Assembly (NCBI GenBank): GCA_900553465.1
Contig: USDT01000004.1
Location: 1 to 64,000 of the forward strand
Direction of reading: 5' to 3'
DNA: 64,000 bases
DNA from: an uncultured Prevotella sp.
GTDB taxonomy: Bacteria; Bacteroidota; Bacteroidia; Bacteroidales; Bacteroidaceae
The notes below the pieces were generated by a model. That model ran no database searches and was not told the origin of the DNA. It was given only the letters and a program-made list of their open reading frames with translations. The position numbers and the translations under genes were made by a program. Positions 1 through 9,841 of the stretch are shown here, in pieces; position 1 is the stretch's first letter; each line of letters opens with the position of its first letter.

Positions 1-51
1 ATTTTATTTACCGCCAAAGCCGCTTAGGCTTGGCTAATTTTTAACGAACTA

Positions 52-567
52 TTGTTTAGTTATATTACCCTATTATCAATGTCTTTTTTTATTATTGGGA
101 ATAAATTAAGAATGGTTGATCTTATGAGAAAAAGGTATTTCATATCATCCGTTCTTATTGTAGTATGTTTGGGTAATACTTTTCATGAGATGATAGATTT
201 AAATAGTGATTATATATTGATATATCTAATAATAGCTGTATTTGGTATCATTTTTATTTATGACATAAGTAAAATATTAGATGTAAAATGTAAATATATT
301 AATGTTATTCTTGCATATATTGGTGAAAAATCATTAAGTATAATGATTTTTCACCTTATAGCGTTTAAAATAATAAGTTATATAATAATTGTGAATGAAG
401 GCCTCTCTATAAATATATTATCATCGCATCCGATTATTGAAAATGTTCAATGGTATTGGACTGTATTGTATATATTGATAGGAGTAACTGTTCCTTTATT
501 TTTAGAAAGATGTTATAGGCGTTCCAAATCTTTTGTTTTATCAAAGTTTAATAATAAATGTAATTAA
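52..567 (+). pseudogene. N-terminally truncated acyltransferase-3 family membrane protein
   Basis: About 171 codons with five or so hydrophobic segments. A late segment (IGEKSLSIMIFHL) resembles the last third of the acyltransferase-3 family (O-acetylation of surface sugars), whose members usually have 330-380 residues. The reading frame is closed by TAG at 25-27, so the N-terminal half is missing. The only starts are TTG at 52 or ATG at 79. The TAG lies in an imperfect hairpin (AAGCC-GCTTA-GGCTT core, about 16-36). It may be a decayed gene, a recombination junction, or an artefact of a contig end. The family call is inferred from the membrane pattern and context. Confidence 0.5.
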
Positions 568-594
568 AATTTAGATTATCATCATTGTGTGAAA

Positions 595-2136
595 ATGGGA
601 CAGAATATAGCAGAAAATAATAGGAGAATAGCGAAGAATACACTGTATATGTATTTTCGCATGATAATTTCATTATGTGTTTCTTTAATAACGGCAAGAG
701 TTGTATTAAAAGTTTTAGGTGTTAATGATTATGGGTTAAATAATGTTGTTGCTGGTTTTGTCAGTATGTTGGGATATTTTAATTCTTTACTGTATTCTGC
801 AACATCACGTTTTCTTACAGTTGAATTAGGAAGAAATGAAAAAGATCAATTAAAAAAAACATTTTCTGCGTGTCTGACAATCCATCTTATAATTGCAATA
901 ATAACAATCTTATTGGGAGAGACTATAGGATTATGGTTCTTAAATAATAAATTAGTAATAGAGCCGGAACGTATATTTGCAGCAAATGTTGTATTCCAGT
1001 TAGCTCTGTTTAGTTTGGCTTTGTCTATTATGCAAGCTCCTTATGGTGCATCAATAATATCTCATGAAAAAATGTCGATATATGCATATATGAGTATTTT
1101 TGATGTTGTGATGAAATTATTAGTTGTATTTTTATTATTGTATTGCAGTGGAGACAAATTGATATTATATTCGGTATTTTATTTTATTGTTAATATAATA
1201 AATATTGTTTTTTATAGAATATATTGTATCCGTTCTTTTGAAGAGTGTGGTTTAGTCTTTGGATTCGACAAGAAATTATATAAAGATATATTTAATTATG
1301 TTGGATGGAACTCTTTATCTGGTTTGGCTTTTATGATGAACGGACAAGGTGTAAATGTATTACTGAATTTATTCTTTGGAACTGTTGTTAATGCAGCAAG
1401 AGGTATTTCGGAAAGTGTTTGTGGATATTTGACAAAATTTGTTAGTAATTTCCAAATTGCAGTGAATCCTCAAGTTATGAAATATTATGCTCAGAATGAT
1501 ATATGTCATATGAATCATTTGACAAAGAATAATTCAAAATATTCTTTATATTTGGTCATACTTATGAGTTTACCTGTAATATTTGAGACAAAATATATCT
1601 TACATTTATGGTTAGGTGTTGTACCTGAATATACTGTCTTTTTTATTAGAGTATCAATCATAATATTAATGATTCAAGCTATTGATTATCCTATTGGAAA
1701 TGCAATTCATGCCTATGGAAAGATGAAATTACCCAATCTTACAGCATCTCTTATCTATATGTTAGCACTTCCATTTAGTTACGTCTTTATGAAATTAGGA
1801 GCTGATCCAACTATTGCGTATATTTCATTATCACTTGTTTATCCGTGTGCATTGGTGTGTGATTTATGGATACTTCACAAATATTCAGGTTTCAATAGAA
1901 TGGATTTTTTGGTTGATGTAATATTTAGAGGTTTGTTGATAATATGTCTATCTGTTATAATTCCATATTTAATATATGTCTTAATGGATTCTTCTATATA
2001 TAGACTTTTGTTTATAATAATAACCTCCATTATTTCGTCAGCATTCTTTATTTTTTATATTGGTATGAATAAAATGATGAGAAATAAAGTCGTTGGAAAA
2101 TGTCAGAAATTAATGTTTAAGTTAATAAGAAAATAA
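595..2136 (+). CDS. Wzx-like polysaccharide flippase (MATE/MOP superfamily)
   Basis: A 513-residue protein made almost entirely of hydrophobic helices (about 12-14). Its N-terminus has the basic, Asn-rich opening (NNRRIAKNTLYMYFRMI) and the following GVNDYGLNNVV segment typical of lipopolysaccharide/capsule flippases of Bacteroidetes. By family it should move undecaprenyl-linked repeat units across the inner membrane. I chose ATG 595; an in-frame GTG lies two codons upstream at 589. The next gene starts two bases after the stop, so it is the first intact gene of a tight operon. The substrate cannot be read from the sequence. Confidence 0.85.
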   Translation: MGQNIAENNRRIAKNTLYMYFRMIISLCVSLITARVVLKVLGVNDYGLNNVVAGFVSMLGYFNSLLYSATSRFLTVELGRNEKDQLKKTFSACLTIHLIIAIITILLGETIGLWFLNNKLVIEPERIFAANVVFQLALFSLALSIMQAPYGASIISHEKMSIYAYMSIFDVVMKLLVVFLLLYCSGDKLILYSVFYFIVNIINIVFYRIYCIRSFEECGLVFGFDKKLYKDIFNYVGWNSLSGLAFMMNGQGVNVLLNLFFGTVVNAARGISESVCGYLTKFVSNFQIAVNPQVMKYYAQNDICHMNHLTKNNSKYSLYLVILMSLPVIFETKYILHLWLGVVPEYTVFFIRVSIIILMIQAIDYPIGNAIHAYGKMKLPNLTASLIYMLALPFSYVFMKLGADPTIAYISLSLVYPCALVCDLWILHKYSGFNRMDFLVDVIFRGLLIICLSVIIPYLIYVLMDSSIYRLLFIIITSIISSAFFIFYIGMNKMMRNKVVGKCQKLMFKLIRK

Positions 2137-2137
2137 A

Positions 2138-3079
2138 ATGAGATATACATTTCTAGTACCTGCTTATAAAGATTTATTTTTTGAAGATTCATTGAGAAGT
2201 ATTTTAAATCAGAATTATAATTCAGATTTTGAGATTATAGTATCAGACGACTGTTCTCCATACAATTTAATTTCTATTATAAATAAATTTCATGATGGAC
2301 GCATAAAATATCGTCGTAATGAAAAAAATCTTGGAGCAGAACGTCTTTCGGAACATTGGAATTTGCTATTGTCAAAGTCTCAAGGAGACTATGTTATAGT
2401 CGCTTCTGATGATGATATATATGAATCTGATTTTTTACAGAAGATTGATAATTTAATCAATAAATATCCCGAAGTAGATGTTTTTAGAGCACGGATTAGA
2501 AATATAAATGCGGAAAATGAAATTATTTGGGAGGATTTAGTTTATCCGGAATATCAAGATGAGCTTTCAACAATATGTGCATATCCCACAATATGCATGG
2601 GAAACAATGTATTTAAAAAATCAGCATTATTGAAAAAAGGTGGTTTTATAAATTATCCTTATGCAATGGGAAGTGATAATGCAACAGTAATGGCATTGTC
2701 AAGTAATGGATTAGTAAATACTAAAGATATATTGTTTAATTTTAGAATATCAGATATACAGATTTCACATCTTTCAAAAGAAAAAAAAATAGATAAAAGA
2801 AAATTGGATGCAGCGCTTCAATTTCACCATTGGATGAAAAATTATATAGACGGTCTTAGCTATGAAAAGACAAAATTGAATCAAATAAATATAGATACTT
2901 TTGTTAAGAAGCATATTAAAGGTGGATTCTTGCATTGTTCAAGATTGTATTATGGGGCATTAAACATAAAAGAATTCTGTCGATTATATAAATTTTTGAA
3001 GTCTGAAGGTTGTTTCTTACGCAAGATAGATGAAGTTGTGTTCATAATAGACTATTTACATAATAGAAAATATTATTAG
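2138..3079 (+). CDS. GT2 family glycosyltransferase
   Basis: A 313-residue GT-A fold glycosyltransferase. Residues 1-40 hold the nucleotide-binding start (FLVPAYKD, IIVSDDCS). The metal-binding acidic cluster is DDD at 91-93 (VASDDDIYESDF). A conserved NNVFKKSALLKKGGF stretch follows in the acceptor half. It lacks membrane helices and should act at the cytoplasmic face on a lipid-linked sugar. It lies between the flippase and a second GT2 gene with 1-2 bp gaps, which indicates co-transcription. Donor and acceptor are unknown. Confidence 0.85.
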   Translation: MRYTFLVPAYKDLFFEDSLRSILNQNYNSDFEIIVSDDCSPYNLISIINKFHDGRIKYRRNEKNLGAERLSEHWNLLLSKSQGDYVIVASDDDIYESDFLQKIDNLINKYPEVDVFRARIRNINAENEIIWEDLVYPEYQDELSTICAYPTICMGNNVFKKSALLKKGGFINYPYAMGSDNATVMALSSNGLVNTKDILFNFRISDIQISHLSKEKKIDKRKLDAALQFHHWMKNYIDGLSYEKTKLNQINIDTFVKKHIKGGFLHCSRLYYGALNIKEFCRLYKFLKSEGCFLRKIDEVVFIIDYLHNRKYY

Positions 3080-3080
3080 T

Positions 3081-4028
3081 ATGAATCAAAATGATAATAG
3101 TGTTTTTATTTCGATAATAATTCCTGTTTTTAATAATGAAAATTTAATTGGTAAATGTATTGAGAGTATAATTAATCAAACGTATAAAAACTGGGAATTG
3201 ATCATAGTTGATGATGGTAGTACTGATAATTCTTTATATGAAAGTAAAAATTATGAGAACAAAGATTGTAGAATAAAAGTAATTCATCAGGAAAATCAAG
3301 GTGTAAGCAGAGCAAGATGTAAAGGGTTTAAACAGGCAAAAGGGGAATGGATAACTTTTGTAGATTCTGATGATACTATTCCTGAAGATGCGTTAGAATC
3401 ATATTTATCTGTAATGTCTAATTCTACGGATATAATAGTTGGCTGGATAAGAAATATAAAACCGATGGAGGATATCTTGACGATAGATGAATATAGGAGA
3501 AGAAATATCAGAAGAGGAGGAATTCATGTTGGACCAGTTGCACATTTGTATAGGAAAGCAATAATCACAGACGATGTATTTGATATACCACGTGTAATAA
3601 CAATGGGTGAAGATATGCTGATGAATATAAGAATATCTTTTAATACGTCAAAACCTGTGAAAATAGTAAAGAAAATGGTGTATAATTATTTTATCGAGAA
3701 TGTAAATAACACAACAAACTCTCATAAAATATCAATGGAATATGAACATATATTGCATAAATATAGATTGAAATCAATACCTGAAGATTTTTGGTCAATA
3801 TATATGCCTGAGATGATAGGAATACGGGTATATACAGTAAAGCAATATTTAATGAAACATCCATTTTCAATTAGATGGAGAAAATCAGATTTTTTTATTT
3901 GTTTATTAAATGATATTAACCATAATGGATATAATTTACATAAATCCATACATATTATATTTAATACAACCAATCATTTAGTAGGAATAATCTTAACATT
4001 CTATCTTATAATTAGAAATAAGTTATGA
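3081..4028 (+). CDS. GT2 family glycosyltransferase (EpsJ-like)
   Basis: A 315-residue GT2 enzyme. It has the classical N-terminal ISIIIPVFNNE and IIVDDGSTDNS motifs and the VDSDD metal/nucleotide motif at residues 94-98. The MGEDMLMN acidic stretch about residue 178 fits the catalytic-base region. A short hydrophobic tail at the C-terminus may attach it to the membrane. It overlaps the next gene by 4 bp (ATGA type), consistent with translational coupling. The sugar transferred is unknown. Confidence 0.87.
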   Translation: MNQNDNSVFISIIIPVFNNENLIGKCIESIINQTYKNWELIIVDDGSTDNSLYESKNYENKDCRIKVIHQENQGVSRARCKGFKQAKGEWITFVDSDDTIPEDALESYLSVMSNSTDIIVGWIRNIKPMEDILTIDEYRRRNIRRGGIHVGPVAHLYRKAIITDDVFDIPRVITMGEDMLMNIRISFNTSKPVKIVKKMVYNYFIENVNNTTNSHKISMEYEHILHKYRLKSIPEDFWSIYMPEMIGIRVYTVKQYLMKHPFSIRWRKSDFFICLLNDINHNGYNLHKSIHIIFNTTNHLVGIILTFYLIIRNKL

Positions 4029-4993
4029 ATATTGTATTATGTTTAGATAATAACTATATCAAATATTGTACTATAGTTATTGCCTCTATAATATATAATA
4101 ATCAAAATGAGAAGATAACTTTTCATTTGTTGTCTGATGACATAACAGATAAAAATAAGCAGAAATTACAAAATTGGCTGACTTCTTATAAATACAAATC
4201 AATAGTCTTTTATAAGATAGACGCATCTAAATTCAAGGATTTTCCAATAGGAGAAAGTTCCTATTTGAATATTTCGACGTATTATCGCCTTGCAATGCCA
4301 TCTTTACTTTCTGATATAAAAAAAGTTTTATATTTAGATTGCGATGTCATTGTGAATCAGTCGTTAAAAGAATTATGGAATGTTGATATCTCTGGTTATG
4401 CTTGTGCAGGAGTGAGAGATAGGATAAATGATAGCATACGTTTATATAATAGATTGAATTATCCCTTGTCTGATGGTTATGTTAATGCAGGCGTATTGTT
4501 GATAAATTTAGAAAGATGGCGACAGGATAATATTTTTGAAAAGTCGATAAGTATTGCAAGAAAAGAATCTGACAAGTTGAAGAATCATGATCAGGATCTT
4601 ATTAATAAGATATATCATGGGCAGATAAAGATGTTGCCGTTTAAATATAACCTTCTTGAATATTACTTATATACAGAAAATTGGCTTTATATGGACAGAA
4701 AATATTATCCAGAGATAATCGAGGCGTGCAAGTCTCCGGCGATTATTCATTTCTGTATGCCGCAAAAACCTTGGCACTATGAATGTATAAATCCGTATAA
4801 AGAGCTTTATTATAAGTATAGAGCTATGACGCCGTGGCCGGAATTAAAGTTGATTCATAAGGTACAGCATCTTTCTAGGAAGCAAAAGTTGAAACTTGTT
4901 TTAGAAAGAATGGGATTATATAAGGTGGAGTGTAAAACGACTTTACGTAAAGATATAAATATAATAGAGGAACCTAATAATATATTATTCTGA
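4025..4993 (+). CDS. GT8 family glycosyltransferase (LgtC-like)
   Basis: A 322-residue protein with the GT8 layout: N-terminal MNIVLCLDNNYIKYC, the manganese-binding DCD at 105-107 in VLYLDCDVIV, a YVNAGVLLINLERW segment, HDQDLIN, and near the end HFCMPQKPWHY, which supplies the second metal-binding histidine region. GT8 enzymes are retaining galactosyl/glucosyltransferases of lipopolysaccharide outer regions. The last ~50 residues are basic and could bind the membrane. It is coupled to the upstream GT2 gene (4 bp overlap) and sits 1 bp before an acyltransferase. Confidence 0.9.
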   Translation: MNIVLCLDNNYIKYCTIVIASIIYNNQNEKITFHLLSDDITDKNKQKLQNWLTSYKYKSIVFYKIDASKFKDFPIGESSYLNISTYYRLAMPSLLSDIKKVLYLDCDVIVNQSLKELWNVDISGYACAGVRDRINDSIRLYNRLNYPLSDGYVNAGVLLINLERWRQDNIFEKSISIARKESDKLKNHDQDLINKIYHGQIKMLPFKYNLLEYYLYTENWLYMDRKYYPEIIEACKSPAIIHFCMPQKPWHYECINPYKELYYKYRAMTPWPELKLIHKVQHLSRKQKLKLVLERMGLYKVECKTTLRKDINIIEEPNNILF

Positions 4994-4994
4994 C

Positions 4995-5981
4995 ATGAAA
5001 GAAAATCTTAGTTTTAATAATGTTTTAGGAAAAGAGACTCGTTCTTTCTATATGGGAATTGCGATGATTTGGATCATTGGCTATCATTTGTATTTACACG
5101 ATGTGGATTTCTACAATACCTCATTTAAGATTTTTAGAAATATTTTCAAGTATGGTTATGTCGGTGTCGATATATTTTTATTTTTCTCGGCTTATGGATT
5201 ATGTCATTCATGGATAAATAGTAGCACAAAGAATTTTTATATAAAAAGATTTGTTCGTATTGTTCCGATTTATTTGTTTTATTGTCTTGTAAGATTTTGT
5301 TTGGATAGGGATAATAATATTATTACTTTTATATATTATCGTTTTTTGGAAATAAGTTCATTATCTTTGGTGCAGACAAAATGGACCTGTCCTGGAGATT
5401 TATACTTAAACTGGTTCGTTCCGGCAATAATTAATCTGTATCTGTTATTTCCGTTATTCTTTCATTTAATAAAAACTGTTTATAAGCGTTCTGTAATTGT
5501 ACATATTATATTTATAATCTGTGTGTTTTTCTGCTCTCATTTGTTTTGTAATATAGGGATTATTCATGGATTATATGTAAGTAGAATACCGATTATATTT
5601 GTAGGAATATTTACTTATTTTTATTTGAAAGATAAAAGGTATGATGAGTTGTTCTTTTTATATGCTATTTTTGCTATGATGACATATATTATAGATAGAG
5701 ATAATTTACGTTTAAGTTGTGTTGTTCCTATAATATTATATGCATTGAGTTCTAAAAATTTTACCATAGTAAAAGGACGAAATATAATATATGGTATCTC
5801 ACTTGTTGGTAAGACTTCTTTTGAATGCTTTTTGGCACATTGTTATGCAATGACATTTTGTCCTCATAATAATGTATTATACACGATTTTGATAACTCTT
5901 GGTCTGACTTTAATTATAGCTTATATTTTGTATAAAGTTAATACATTTGTATCATCATATATGTTGATGAAAATAAAGTAA
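4995..5981 (+). CDS. Acyltransferase-3 family membrane protein
   Basis: A 328-residue polytopic protein with about ten hydrophobic segments. The first helix carries the expected catalytic histidine context (MIWIIGYHLYLHD), followed by the GVDIFLFFSAYGL motif and KRFVRIVPIYLF, both hallmarks of acyltransferase family 3. These proteins move acetyl or other acyl groups onto exported sugars. It is the last gene of the first tight cluster, with a 260-bp AT-rich gap after it. The target residue is unknown. Confidence 0.88.
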   Translation: MKENLSFNNVLGKETRSFYMGIAMIWIIGYHLYLHDVDFYNTSFKIFRNIFKYGYVGVDIFLFFSAYGLCHSWINSSTKNFYIKRFVRIVPIYLFYCLVRFCLDRDNNIITFIYYRFLEISSLSLVQTKWTCPGDLYLNWFVPAIINLYLLFPLFFHLIKTVYKRSVIVHIIFIICVFFCSHLFCNIGIIHGLYVSRIPIIFVGIFTYFYLKDKRYDELFFLYAIFAMMTYIIDRDNLRLSCVVPIILYALSSKNFTIVKGRNIIYGISLVGKTSFECFLAHCYAMTFCPHNNVLYTILITLGLTLIIAYILYKVNTFVSSYMLMKIK

Positions 5982-6241
5982 TATACGAAAAGTTAATATA
6001 ATGAAATATTCTTATAGATCAGACATAATTTTTTGTATGTAAAATCGAAAGATATTTAATTAAAATGTATTAATCGTGTTATTTGTCAAAAATTAGATTC
6101 TTATTCCTTAAATTCCTATATTGTAGCTTTTGGGGTAGAATAGTTATAATACGAATTGTTGTATGTATTATTTTTCTGTCAGAGTTCTTTATGCAAAGAA
6201 TTGTTGTTGGACACAAAATAAAAACTTATTAGAATAGACTC

Positions 6242-7279
6242 ATGTTATTAAAAGTTGAAGATAGGATAAATCTGCAATCAAAGACATTGAATGCTGTGAA
6301 GATATTGATGATACTTTTTGTCATCTTTATTCACATGAATCCTACAACTGAGCGATGTGGAGAGGTGGCGATGTGGTGGCATTCAATTGTTGTAGTTGCA
6401 GTACCTGTATTTTTTATAATCTCCGGATATTTCTTCTTTTATCATGTAAAGGAATTTAATAGTGGTGTATATGTAACAAAACTGAAGAAGCGAGGTAGAA
6501 CATTAATCATACCTTATCTATTATGGAACTTATTACCTGTATTCATGATAGTAGGAGGAAATTTGTTTTCTATAATCTTCAGGGGAAAATCGTTTGATGC
6601 CTTGTGCTCTTTCTTTTATGGATTATGGGATGAAGGATTGTGGCATATCTGGTGGGATAAGACATCTGGTACGATGCCGTTTGACTCACCTTTGTGGTAT
6701 GTGCGTGATCTTATGATTGTTGTTTGCCTGTCACCAATCATATCTTGGTTGATAAAACGAATTGGACTGTTGTTTCCTATAATAATTGGTATATTATATG
6801 TATCCGGTCTGTGGCCTAATGTTACGGGATTCAGTCCAACGACATATTTGTTTTTTTCAATAGGTGCGACTTATGCGTTGAAGAATAGGTTGATGATTGA
6901 TATGCCAAGTAAAATGAAATATATTCTGCTGATCCTTGCATCGGTTTTCTTTATCTTACAGAATGTGGAATCCGTACCTATTGTTAATAGGTTATTTATT
7001 ATAATATCATCATTACTATGGATTGTTGGCTTTTCTCATTTGCCGTATAAAGTTATAAATATAGCTTCGAAATATGTTTCGTCTGTGTTTTTTATTTATG
7101 CAATCCATAATACCGTTGTATTGTCAAACACATCTAAGATTTTATTACGGCTCGTTGATGAAAAGGTTTGTTACTGGATATCACCTTTAATTACTATGAT
7201 TTTGTGTATGGTTGCATATTTTTTATTAAAAAAGATATTACCGAGGTTTACAGCATTTATTTGTGGAGGAAGAATATAA
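6242..7279 (+). CDS. Acyltransferase-3 family membrane protein
   Basis: A 345-residue polytopic protein of the same family as its upstream neighbour. It shows the histidine of helix 1 (VIFIHMNPT), the AVPVFFIISGYFFF motif, the basic loop KKRGRTLIIPYLLWN, and SPLWYVRDLMIV. The last is the pattern of the subgroup that acetylates cell-surface glycans in Bacteroidetes. It starts a new gene series after an AT-rich gap and is followed at once by a GT2 gene. The acyl acceptor is unknown. Confidence 0.88.
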   Translation: MLLKVEDRINLQSKTLNAVKILMILFVIFIHMNPTTERCGEVAMWWHSIVVVAVPVFFIISGYFFFYHVKEFNSGVYVTKLKKRGRTLIIPYLLWNLLPVFMIVGGNLFSIIFRGKSFDALCSFFYGLWDEGLWHIWWDKTSGTMPFDSPLWYVRDLMIVVCLSPIISWLIKRIGLLFPIIIGILYVSGLWPNVTGFSPTTYLFFSIGATYALKNRLMIDMPSKMKYILLILASVFFILQNVESVPIVNRLFIIISSLLWIVGFSHLPYKVINIASKYVSSVFFIYAIHNTVVLSNTSKILLRLVDEKVCYWISPLITMILCMVAYFLLKKILPRFTAFICGGRI

Positions 7280-7283
7280 TTAT

Positions 7284-8267
7284 ATGAATAATCCTTATAT
7301 ATCAATCATAGTCCCTGTTTATAAAGTTGAAAAATATATTAGGGAATGTATTGAAAGTATTGTTTCTCAGAAGGGAACTTGGGAACTGATACTTGTAGAT
7401 GATGGAAGCCTTGATGGTTGCCCAGCAATATGTGATGAGTTCGCAGAGAAAGATGAACGTGTACAGGTGATACATAAGAAAAACGGTGGTGTTTCTACAG
7501 CTCGTAATGCAGGCCTGGACGTTGCACGAGGAGAATGGATATGGTTCGTAGATAGTGATGATATTACTAATTTTCAATATGAAAAGATTGAAAAAGCTGT
7601 AAGATCAATAAAAGGAGAACCGGATTATATAATGTTTGATATACAGACATTTAATGATGGAGCTTCACCTAAACTTAATGATGTGTGTAATGATGTATCG
7701 GAGATTGAAGACAATATAGATAAAAATAATTTTTTGTTAAAGCATATTTGCGCTTATCATCAATGTTTATGGTATAGACGTGATGCGATAGAAAAAATAC
7801 ATCTCAGATTTACACAGGGGTTACGAACTGGTGAAGATGGAGAGTTCCAATTTAAATATTTGATGGTATGCAAACATCTTGTTTACATTCATTATAATAT
7901 ATATTATTATAGGAAACGTGAAGGATCTGCAATGCAAAATCCGGAAACACGAAAGCATATTGTTGAGGACACACAGATAGTTTTTAATCATTATCTTACT
8001 TTCATGAAAGAGAATAATATAGTGCTTGAGCCTTGGCTGAAAATAAGATTGGTGGGTACAATGAAAATATTGTTGTATTCTGCATTTGTTTCTGGACAAT
8101 ATAAATTAAAGGTGTTTCAACGGAATATCCGTAGAATTATGAATTCGTATAATAAAGAAGGATATGGTCCTTTTAGTGGTATGCTGATGAGGCTGGCTTA
8201 TTTTAGTATTCCGCTTTATTGTACAATATTGAAAATAAATCTTAGAATGAAGGGTATAAAAATATGA
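7284..8267 (+). CDS. GT2 family glycosyltransferase
   Basis: A 327-residue GT2 enzyme starting at ATG 7284; a GTG start at 7263 overlapping the preceding gene is possible but less likely. Motifs are ISIIVPVYKVEKYI, LILVDDGSLDGC, NGGVSTARNAGL and the metal site VDSDD at residues 89-93. GEDGEFQFKYL near residue 185 fits the catalytic-base region. It overlaps the following acetyltransferase gene by 4 bp. It is probably one of the repeat-unit assembly transferases of this locus. Confidence 0.87.
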   Translation: MNNPYISIIVPVYKVEKYIRECIESIVSQKGTWELILVDDGSLDGCPAICDEFAEKDERVQVIHKKNGGVSTARNAGLDVARGEWIWFVDSDDITNFQYEKIEKAVRSIKGEPDYIMFDIQTFNDGASPKLNDVCNDVSEIEDNIDKNNFLLKHICAYHQCLWYRRDAIEKIHLRFTQGLRTGEDGEFQFKYLMVCKHLVYIHYNIYYYRKREGSAMQNPETRKHIVEDTQIVFNHYLTFMKENNIVLEPWLKIRLVGTMKILLYSAFVSGQYKLKVFQRNIRRIMNSYNKEGYGPFSGMLMRLAYFSIPLYCTILKINLRMKGIKI

Positions 8268-8800
8268 ATATTATTTATTGGATATTGGGCCTGCCGCACA
8301 TCATATGTTATATGATATATCGTCATATAATAAAAGAAATAGATGAGGACCTTGTAACATATACGAGTGGTAGAGTTGGGGCGAGTGCTTTGATATTCGC
8401 CCTTCGGAGAAAAGAATATCGTAATGTTCTTTACTACAGACTGCCATTGGTATTAAGAAAATTATTAAATATAACTCTTCCGCGGGTGCCGGATTGTAAA
8501 ATACAATGTAAAAATGTTGGAGGTGGAATAAATGTGCATCATGGCTGGGCGACAATAGTGCTTGCAGATAATATAGGAAGAAACTTTAGTGTTTATCAGA
8601 ATGTAACGGTAGGATATGGAAAGGAAGGTAAGCCTTCAATAGGTAATAATGTGACAATATATACCGGAGCTGTGGTTGTTGGTAAAATAACAATAGGGGA
8701 TAATGTTAGGATTGCAGCAAATAGTATGGTACGCAAGGATATTCCGGCTGGTAGTCTTGTTTATGGTAATCCTGCAGTAGTTGTGTTAAATGACAAATAA
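8264..8800 (+). CDS. Serine-acetyltransferase-like left-handed beta-helix acetyltransferase
   Basis: A 178-residue protein. An alpha-helical N-terminal part (RRKEYRNVLYYRLP) is followed from about residue 75 by hexapeptide repeats ([LIV]-G-x-N/D pattern: IGRNF, IGNNV, IGDNV) and ends with the YGNPA motif. This is the layout of CysE-type acetyl-CoA transferases that have been re-used for sugar O-acetylation in capsule loci. HHGWATIV holds the likely catalytic histidine. It is a clear paralogue of the product encoded at 13770-14309. It overlaps the GT2 gene upstream by 4 bp. Confidence 0.87.
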   Translation: MNIIYWILGLPHIICYMIYRHIIKEIDEDLVTYTSGRVGASALIFALRRKEYRNVLYYRLPLVLRKLLNITLPRVPDCKIQCKNVGGGINVHHGWATIVLADNIGRNFSVYQNVTVGYGKEGKPSIGNNVTIYTGAVVVGKITIGDNVRIAANSMVRKDIPAGSLVYGNPAVVVLNDK

Positions 8801-9836
8801 TATGAAACAACGAATATTATATTGGGATGTAATAAAGTTTTTTGCAATACTTTTAGTAGTATATGGGCATGCGATTCAAAATCTTAATCCTGTAGGACGT
8901 ACTTTATGGGATAGTTTTATGGAAACAAATATTCTTACTTTCCATATGCCGTTATTTATGATTGTGAGCGGTTATTTTGCACGTTCTTTGTTTAAAAAGG
9001 ATATTAAAGAAACAGTAAAGAATAAGTTCGTTCAATTGGTGATACCTTCTGTGACGACCTATTTTATTACGGGAGTGATACTTATCTTTTTAAGACATAC
9101 TCCTGTGGTTGAAGGTTTGAAAAATCTTTTAGGATATTGTTTATCTTCTTATTGGTTCCTTAAATCATTATTTATTTTTTATGTGTTGACTTCAGTTTTA
9201 TATCTGATAGCCCGCCGTAATGTATTACTTGCAATATTGTTCGCGGCATTATTATTATTGTTGCCGACTAATATTTTGGATTATGTACATTGCATCAGCA
9301 TGTATCCGTATTTTATTGTAGGATTGTTACTTTATAAATATGAAAAGAAGTTTTTTCACAATAAAAAATTAATAGTGATTGTATCTGCATTGATATATCT
9401 GATATTATCATATTTCTATTCTCCAAGAGAATATAATATGTATGATCATCATTTTGATTGGAATGCCGAATATCTTTATTTATATGTGATACGATTTATT
9501 ATAGGAACGTCAGCCTCTTTTGTTTGTATCATTCTTATCCGCAAGTTATGTATGATGTTTAATGGACATAAAATAATAGATTTATTTGCAAAGATTGGTA
9601 CATGCACATTAGGCATATATGTATTCCAGCAGAATTTTATGGTAGCAGGAAAATATTATTGTGTGGAATTTGTGAGAAGTATTAATCCGTTTAAGGATAC
9701 TGCATGGGAGTTTATTTATTATGATTATATCTTTTGTTTTATTTGGGCAATTGTTGTTACTATAATTTGTACAGTGATGGTTCTTATTTTACGTAAGACA
9801 AAATATCTTAGATTAATACTATTAGGAGAAAAATAA
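8790..9836 (+). CDS. Acyltransferase-3 family membrane protein (fucose-4-O-acetylase-like)
   Basis: A 348-residue polytopic protein. Helix 1 carries the catalytic-type histidine (LLVVYGHAIQNL), followed by FHMPLFMIVSGYFARSLF and a basic KNKFVQLVIPS loop, the signature of the WcaL/OatB-like fucose/Glc O-acetylases. It has about ten membrane segments. The start at 8790 overlaps the previous gene by 11 bp; ATG 8802, just past that gene's stop, is equally plausible. Acetylation of the fucose made by the gmd/fcl pair is possible but not demonstrable. Confidence 0.86.
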   Translation: MTNNMKQRILYWDVIKFFAILLVVYGHAIQNLNPVGRTLWDSFMETNILTFHMPLFMIVSGYFARSLFKKDIKETVKNKFVQLVIPSVTTYFITGVILIFLRHTPVVEGLKNLLGYCLSSYWFLKSLFIFYVLTSVLYLIARRNVLLAILFAALLLLLPTNILDYVHCISMYPYFIVGLLLYKYEKKFFHNKKLIVIVSALIYLILSYFYSPREYNMYDHHFDWNAEYLYLYVIRFIIGTSASFVCIILIRKLCMMFNGHKIIDLFAKIGTCTLGIYVFQQNFMVAGKYYCVEFVRSINPFKDTAWEFIYYDYIFCFIWAIVVTIICTVMVLILRKTKYLRLILLGEK

Positions 9837-9841
9837 ATTTT

